NCBI RefSeq assembly: GCF_022539315.1
Contig: NC_066322.1
Location: 23,942,765 to 24,006,764, forward strand
Direction of reading: 5' to 3'
Length of the DNA: 64,000 nucleotides
Origin: Serinus canaria
Lineage: Eukaryota; Chordata; Aves; Passeriformes; Fringillidae
The stretch's first letter is position 1. The number at the start of each line of letters is the position of its first letter. Below the pieces are notes generated by a model. That model searched no databases. It was not told the origin of the DNA and worked only from the letters and a program-made list of their open reading frames with translations. Both the position numbers and the translations under genes were made by a program. Below are positions 54,301 to 60,300 of this stretch, piece after piece.

Positions 54301-57300
54301 GCCTAAATTCTCCTCAAATGTGTGTTCTGAAGTTATAATAAACTGGGTCTAAAAGTCTAGAAGGCAAATGGTTTTAATTTATATTTTTAAACATTATGCA
54401 AAATTGGTAACTAGCTTTGTTTATTAAACACACCCCTCACTCTGACCCCAGTGTTATGTAGATGACTGGGCATACATTAATTTGTTTGATTTTTAATGCC
54501 TTTCATGGATGCCCTAGAAGTATGTCCTATGATATTCCTGCCCTAGAAACTTTCATCTTCAGAAAATCTCTCAAAATACCAGAATTTATGTGGGTTATAC
54601 CAGAAGGCTCTTCAGATTTCTGTATAGAAAAATAATTGTGTGCCCTTTCTCTGTAGGGTGAGAGAATAATAATAAGAAAAAGTTAATTAGTTAAAACACT
54701 CATGAAGTGTCCCTTTTAATTCTGTTTGTTAAAAACAAAAGGGAAGTGTGCCCTAGCAAACAGTGTCAGCAGCCTCCTGTGCAGCCCAAATCACCTCAGG
54801 AGCAAACTGTAGACTAAATTCTGCATTCTCCAGCAGGTACAGCATACCCAAATAAACACATCCTGCAGCTCCTTGTGCACTGCTGGCAGTGGGAAATGCT
54901 GGAGCTTGGTGTGGTTTGGGTTTTAATGAGGTGCCACTGACACATAGTCAGCCCCAGCACAGCACATACTTGGGCTGCTGTGTAATGTTTTCCATTCCTT
55001 AGGTATCAAACCCCACACTTCTCCTTGTTCTTCACAAATCCAGCACCGCTGATTCAGACGGGTTTTTCTTTTTTCTGTTACAGAGCAGATGAATGAACAT
55101 ATCATCCAAGTTAATTTAACAAAACATATCTCAAGCCAAATATTGTTGGTCACAGTTAAATAGGATCTAATTCAGCTTGGCTTGTTTGTCTCTTATTTGT
55201 AGTGAAGTTCCAGGCAGGGTTTGTCTAGCTTAGTAGTTCAGTGCAGATTTGAACTGTAGTGTTCCTCTGCATTGAATGAGTTTTGTTTTGGTGTTGAGAT
55301 GTCTTCACTCAACTGTTTTAATATTTATTTTAAAACCTGAATGATTTAGGAGTTGAATATTGTGTTTCTATTGTGATAGTTGTCTATGTGAAAATACCCT
55401 TAGAATGACTACAGGCTCAGGGTTCATGAGGAGAACAGACTTTGAAATTTCAATTTTTTCTTTTTCCTTTGGTTCCAGAGGTACTATCAGCTGTAGTAGT
55501 ACTTCCTAATTTTAAATTAGTAACATATGTTAAGAAGAAGAAATTTTTGTCAAATTGTAACAGCTTTGTCTTTCTAAATTTCTGCATCCTTTGGTAGTAA
55601 GAAAATTTGGGTTTTGCTTAATATCCCAGTGCATTTTTTTACCAGCCTGATGAAGGAGGTCAAGAGCAGTAGTTGAGCACCTCATTCCAGTTGGAAGTGG
55701 CAGCTGAGCACTAAAGTCTCTATACAATCAATTCTGTATTGCAAATAACAGATACCACCAATCCTGCAGAGATTACAATCAGAAAAAGTAAGACGTTAAA
55801 TTCTGACAAGAAAGGCAATTCATGTTGTTAATCAAAACAACAACCATGATAATTTAAAAATGTACTGATAATAAACTGCTATCTATGGTTGCTATTCAAG
55901 TCTAGTAAACTATGCAGAATATATCCCTCCAAGCCATATGCTAGGAAGTGAAATTATAGGTTTCGTTTCTCCCCGTGAGCCGTAGCCTTCTGCTGGTGAG
56001 CTCCCAGCTGGGTCTGGAGCAGCGTGGTGGGGGTGTCCAGGAGGTGAGGTCTGATACAACCCAAGCACCACCGTGCTCTCTGCATGACTGAAAGCTGAGG
56101 GTCATCTGGGTTGTGGAGTTGGAGTGTTTGGAGTTGCCCAGCTGCCCACACAAACAGCCCAATCAGCAGATTGCATGTACAGTAAAATGAATTTGGTAGG
56201 TAATGGTGATGCTGCAAGGTGCTGAATTATCCCATGACATGTGCTGTGGTTTGTGTGCAGTTACAGCTCCTCACCCAGCGCCCATGTGTGGAGCAGATGC
56301 CCTGAGCTGTGTGTTAGTCCTTGCTGCCATTGTTGGTTTGATTTCTAAATTTTTCTTTAATAGTCCACCACAGGTCTTTGTTTTGCCAAGCTGTTCCATG
56401 CCCCTGGGCACATTTCCCTTTGTGCTTCTGTTCTCAAGGCTTCCATGTTTGACAGCTGGCATGTAGCACGAGTCAGGAAGGAAGCAGAACAGGATTGCCT
56501 AACCTCACTTTTAACATACTTTCCATGAAATAAAGGAGTTTCTCACTTGTTAGTTGGAAGAAACACCACCTTATTCTTTAGTGCTGGCAGTTGCTGCCAT
56601 GTCCATGTGCCAGCATTGCAGTGGGAAATGTCATAGATTTGAAGTATGATATATTAGGTTATCTAGAGTAAGTATGAAGTAAGAGGGAACAAGTAGAAAG
56701 CCATTTAAGGTCACTGTACACTGTTTTCATTTGTGGTGTGGTTGGATTGTCTGTCTCATGGTGCTACAGCATTGACCTTCGATGCATATTCCAAGTCTCT
56801 TGTTCCTTCTGTATCCTTTAAGGGCTGATAAATCAATCTATTCAGACAAACAAAGGGGTCATTAATGTAGTGTTTTCCTGTAATGTGGCCATTACTTGCC
56901 AAAGCTCTCTCAGATATTTTGGTACTTATCAGTTTTGTTTATGTGCCATAGCAACAGGCCATGGGGAGCACTGGGATACTGCAGAACCACTGGTTTGCTC
57001 ATTTATGTTGTCCTCTGTGTCTGTAGCACCAGAAGTTTATAAAATGTGGTTTTGTATCATGAGAGACTGAGAATGTTTGTTTTGAAGCACATGTAAGCAG
57101 CCTACGTAGCTACAATTTTATTCCCTTCTTGCTTTCACATTGTGTGTGATACCAACATGGTGTTACTGCCTAGCAGCATTGGCCTTGCTGGGATCTAGAG
57201 ACTACCTGCAGTGCTTCTCTGGATTGCTGAACCTGTGAGTTTGGGAAGCTCAGGTGGGAGGATGAGACCTTGTTGCCTCTGCTGGTAAGAGGCATGGGCT

Positions 57301-60300
57301 TCGTACTGCACACTGTCTCTGCACAGAAACTTGCTGGCTTCAAGGAATGCGTCTTCTCAAGTGGTAAATACAACATAGCACAAGCAGCTGAGGGAATGAC
57401 AGGAAATACACTGCCTTTGGGTATTGTGTGGTGACTGCTGACTTGTTAAAGATTAATTTTTTGATGTGCTAGTGGGACATTCTGCAAAATCTTAGGAGAA
57501 AATAACCACTCATAAAGGGACCTCCAATTTGATTCTTTAGAGGGTCTGTCTTGCCTCTTCGTGATTGTGAAACTCTCCTGTGCCTGCAGTCAGGAAACCA
57601 AGCTGGTGTAGCTCTTGGTTCCTTGAGGGACTCAGCAGGTGCCCTTTTCTCCTGCAGAGAATCTTCCAGCATGAGCTGGGACATTGCCCAGGTGTCTGTG
57701 TCCGACGAGGGCTTCTATGAGTGCGTGGCCAGCAGCACTGCGGGGACAGGACGCGCGCAGACGTTCCTCGACGTGTCAGGTGCGTCCCAGCCGCCCTTCT
57801 GGGCTGGGTTACTTGGGCTACAGCACTTAAGAAAAGCACGTGGGGCTGATAAAATGCATTGCCAATTTTAAATGTATGTTTAATTACTGTGTTTTTTCCT
57901 CACCCGTGTCCGCAAGTGAGCTGATGTTTATTCAACAAACCTGTTTTAAATATCAAAGTTGATTTGGTTTGAGTTCCTGCTATCAGTTGGACTTGCAGAA
58001 TAGATCTGACCTATAGAATCCAAAACCTAAATCTCAGATTTCAACTGTTCTCAATTTTATTTTGCTTTGTAGCAATTATATGTTGGCTTGATTATATATA
58101 TATGTGTTATCTGATAGACAAGGAAGTAAGAAAATTGTGTTCAAATTTCTGCTTTTTTACAATACAAAATTCAGTAAATTGTTGGAAATCTCATCTGTTA
58201 CCTTGAATTTCTTAAAAGTGGTAATAACATGAGGAAGTAAAATGAATGAGGTAAAAAATAGGGCTTATCACAAAGATAATTTTGAATAAACAGTAGGCTT
58301 ATTTTTTGTCTGTGGGTGGATGGATGGAACCTCTGCCCATACTGTAGCAAATTTTGTCACTTAATTTTTCACAGTTGCAGTGCAGTCAGAGTGAGAGGGA
58401 AAAGTAATTTTTGGTTTGTACTAAAGGTCTATTCTATACAGCCTTGTGTTGGTGTTGATCAGATATGAGTCTTGGAGCAAGTGAAAGCTGTTGCTGGTGA
58501 GTTGGAAAAACACTGGAGCAGTTAATCTGTGACAGGGAGGAATGGGACAACTCAGAACAACATTTTCAACTCAGAGTTTCATTTAATGGCTGGAAATTTA
58601 AAGTTGTCTTGCCTCATATCTCTTGCAGTAGCCACTCCAGGTAGCCACTCCAGGTAGATTAGGAATCACAGAATCACAAAACAATTCAGGCTGGAGGCAC
58701 CTTTGGAAGTTACCTAGTCCCAATTCACAGCTCAAAGAGAATTAGGTTCTGGGCTTGATTATGTTTTTCAGGAACTTGTCCAATCAGTCTTTGAATGTCC
58801 CCAAGGGTGGAGATTTCACAAGTTCGTGGGCAGCCTTCAGTGCTTAACTACCCCCACTAGGAAAATATTTTGTATGTCTGGTTGGAATTTCCCCTGCTGC
58901 ATGTTATGAACGAAGACTCTCATCTTTTTTTTTGCCCTCTCCTGTGCCCTGAGAACACTCTAATTGTGTATTCCCTAAAACAGTAGCTGAAGAGAGTGGC
59001 TCCATAACCCTTCACCTTCCCTTTTCCAGGCAAATATGTTCCTTTCATTGTGCTATGAGCAAATTCTAAGAAACCAGTGTGACAGCATTGATTTTATGCA
59101 AGGCAAAGTTTGTAGAGAAAGAGTCCTCTTTGACCAAGGGATGAATTTGAGGAGAGGAACATCCTTTTATTCACAAGTAGCAGTGAGTAGAGTGGAACAG
59201 TAACATCTGTCCCAACGCAAGTCCTGGTTCTAGAAGTCCAGTTTATATTTTAGCCACAAAAATCCTTCAATCAGAAAGGATGTCCCCAGATGCTTGTTTC
59301 AAACCATGGCTTAGAGGGCAAGCAATTGTGGGCATAAAGATTGTAAGTCTGGAAGTTGCAGCCATTTTCCTCATCAAAGACAAACGTGAAGGAGAATCCT
59401 GACCTTTTTCTTGTGATGTTGGTAGCACTTGAAAGCCAAGAGTAATAAGGGGGAAAATCCCATATCCCCTTATTTACAAAGCACAGGAGATGGCCTGGAA
59501 TTGAGTCACTGTGTAAACATAACAATTTGTTCAGAGCCCTGCAGAGGATTAATGGGAGGGAGATGCTTTGAAATCCTTGTGTACAAATATTTGCAAGAAA
59601 ATTACTTGAAATTTCTTCTTGAAGCAAAGTAAACAATCTTTTCAAGTGTTCTTGGTTTACCCAGCTGACAGACAGTATAGCACAGATAATCCATTCTGGC
59701 AGCTGTTGTGTGAAAGGTATTGGAGTTGTGCCAACATTTTCTCATTTCACAGAAAGCAAGCACTTGAGTTTGACTCTTACTCCTATTAAATCTTTAAAAT
59801 GTCAAACGGCTCGTTAGCTTGTGCAGCACCCTACCTGAAGGGCCAGGGGAGTGCTGGGGGGTGGATGAGTGTGAGCACTGCTGTGGGCAGTGGCTGGGGT
59901 AGTCCAAAACTTGTGTTGTCCCTCTAGACTGACAGTCAAAAGGTGGGGATTCCAGACCTGTACTGGCCTCATCTCCCTCTCCTGAGTTTCGGTAACATAT
60001 TTGATGATAAGCCTGTGGAAAGTAGCTGAAGATTTATTGTTTCTCCCAAACATACAAGTACAGAGGAGAAACTCCGTTCAATAAGCAAGTGTAGCTTCCC
60101 CTGATTCTCCTCTGCATGGGTTAAAGTCTGTGGATTTGGCAGTGGGGTGATTGCTGTCAGGACTGTGTTTATAGGGAGGCAGAGCTGCACACCCAGCAAA
60201 CAGTGCTGTGCAGGGATCCAGCACTGGGCTTGTGAACCTCATCTGAGACCCCCCAGGAGACTTTGAGGAGGAGGATTTATGGCTGGTTCTGGGCTTAGGA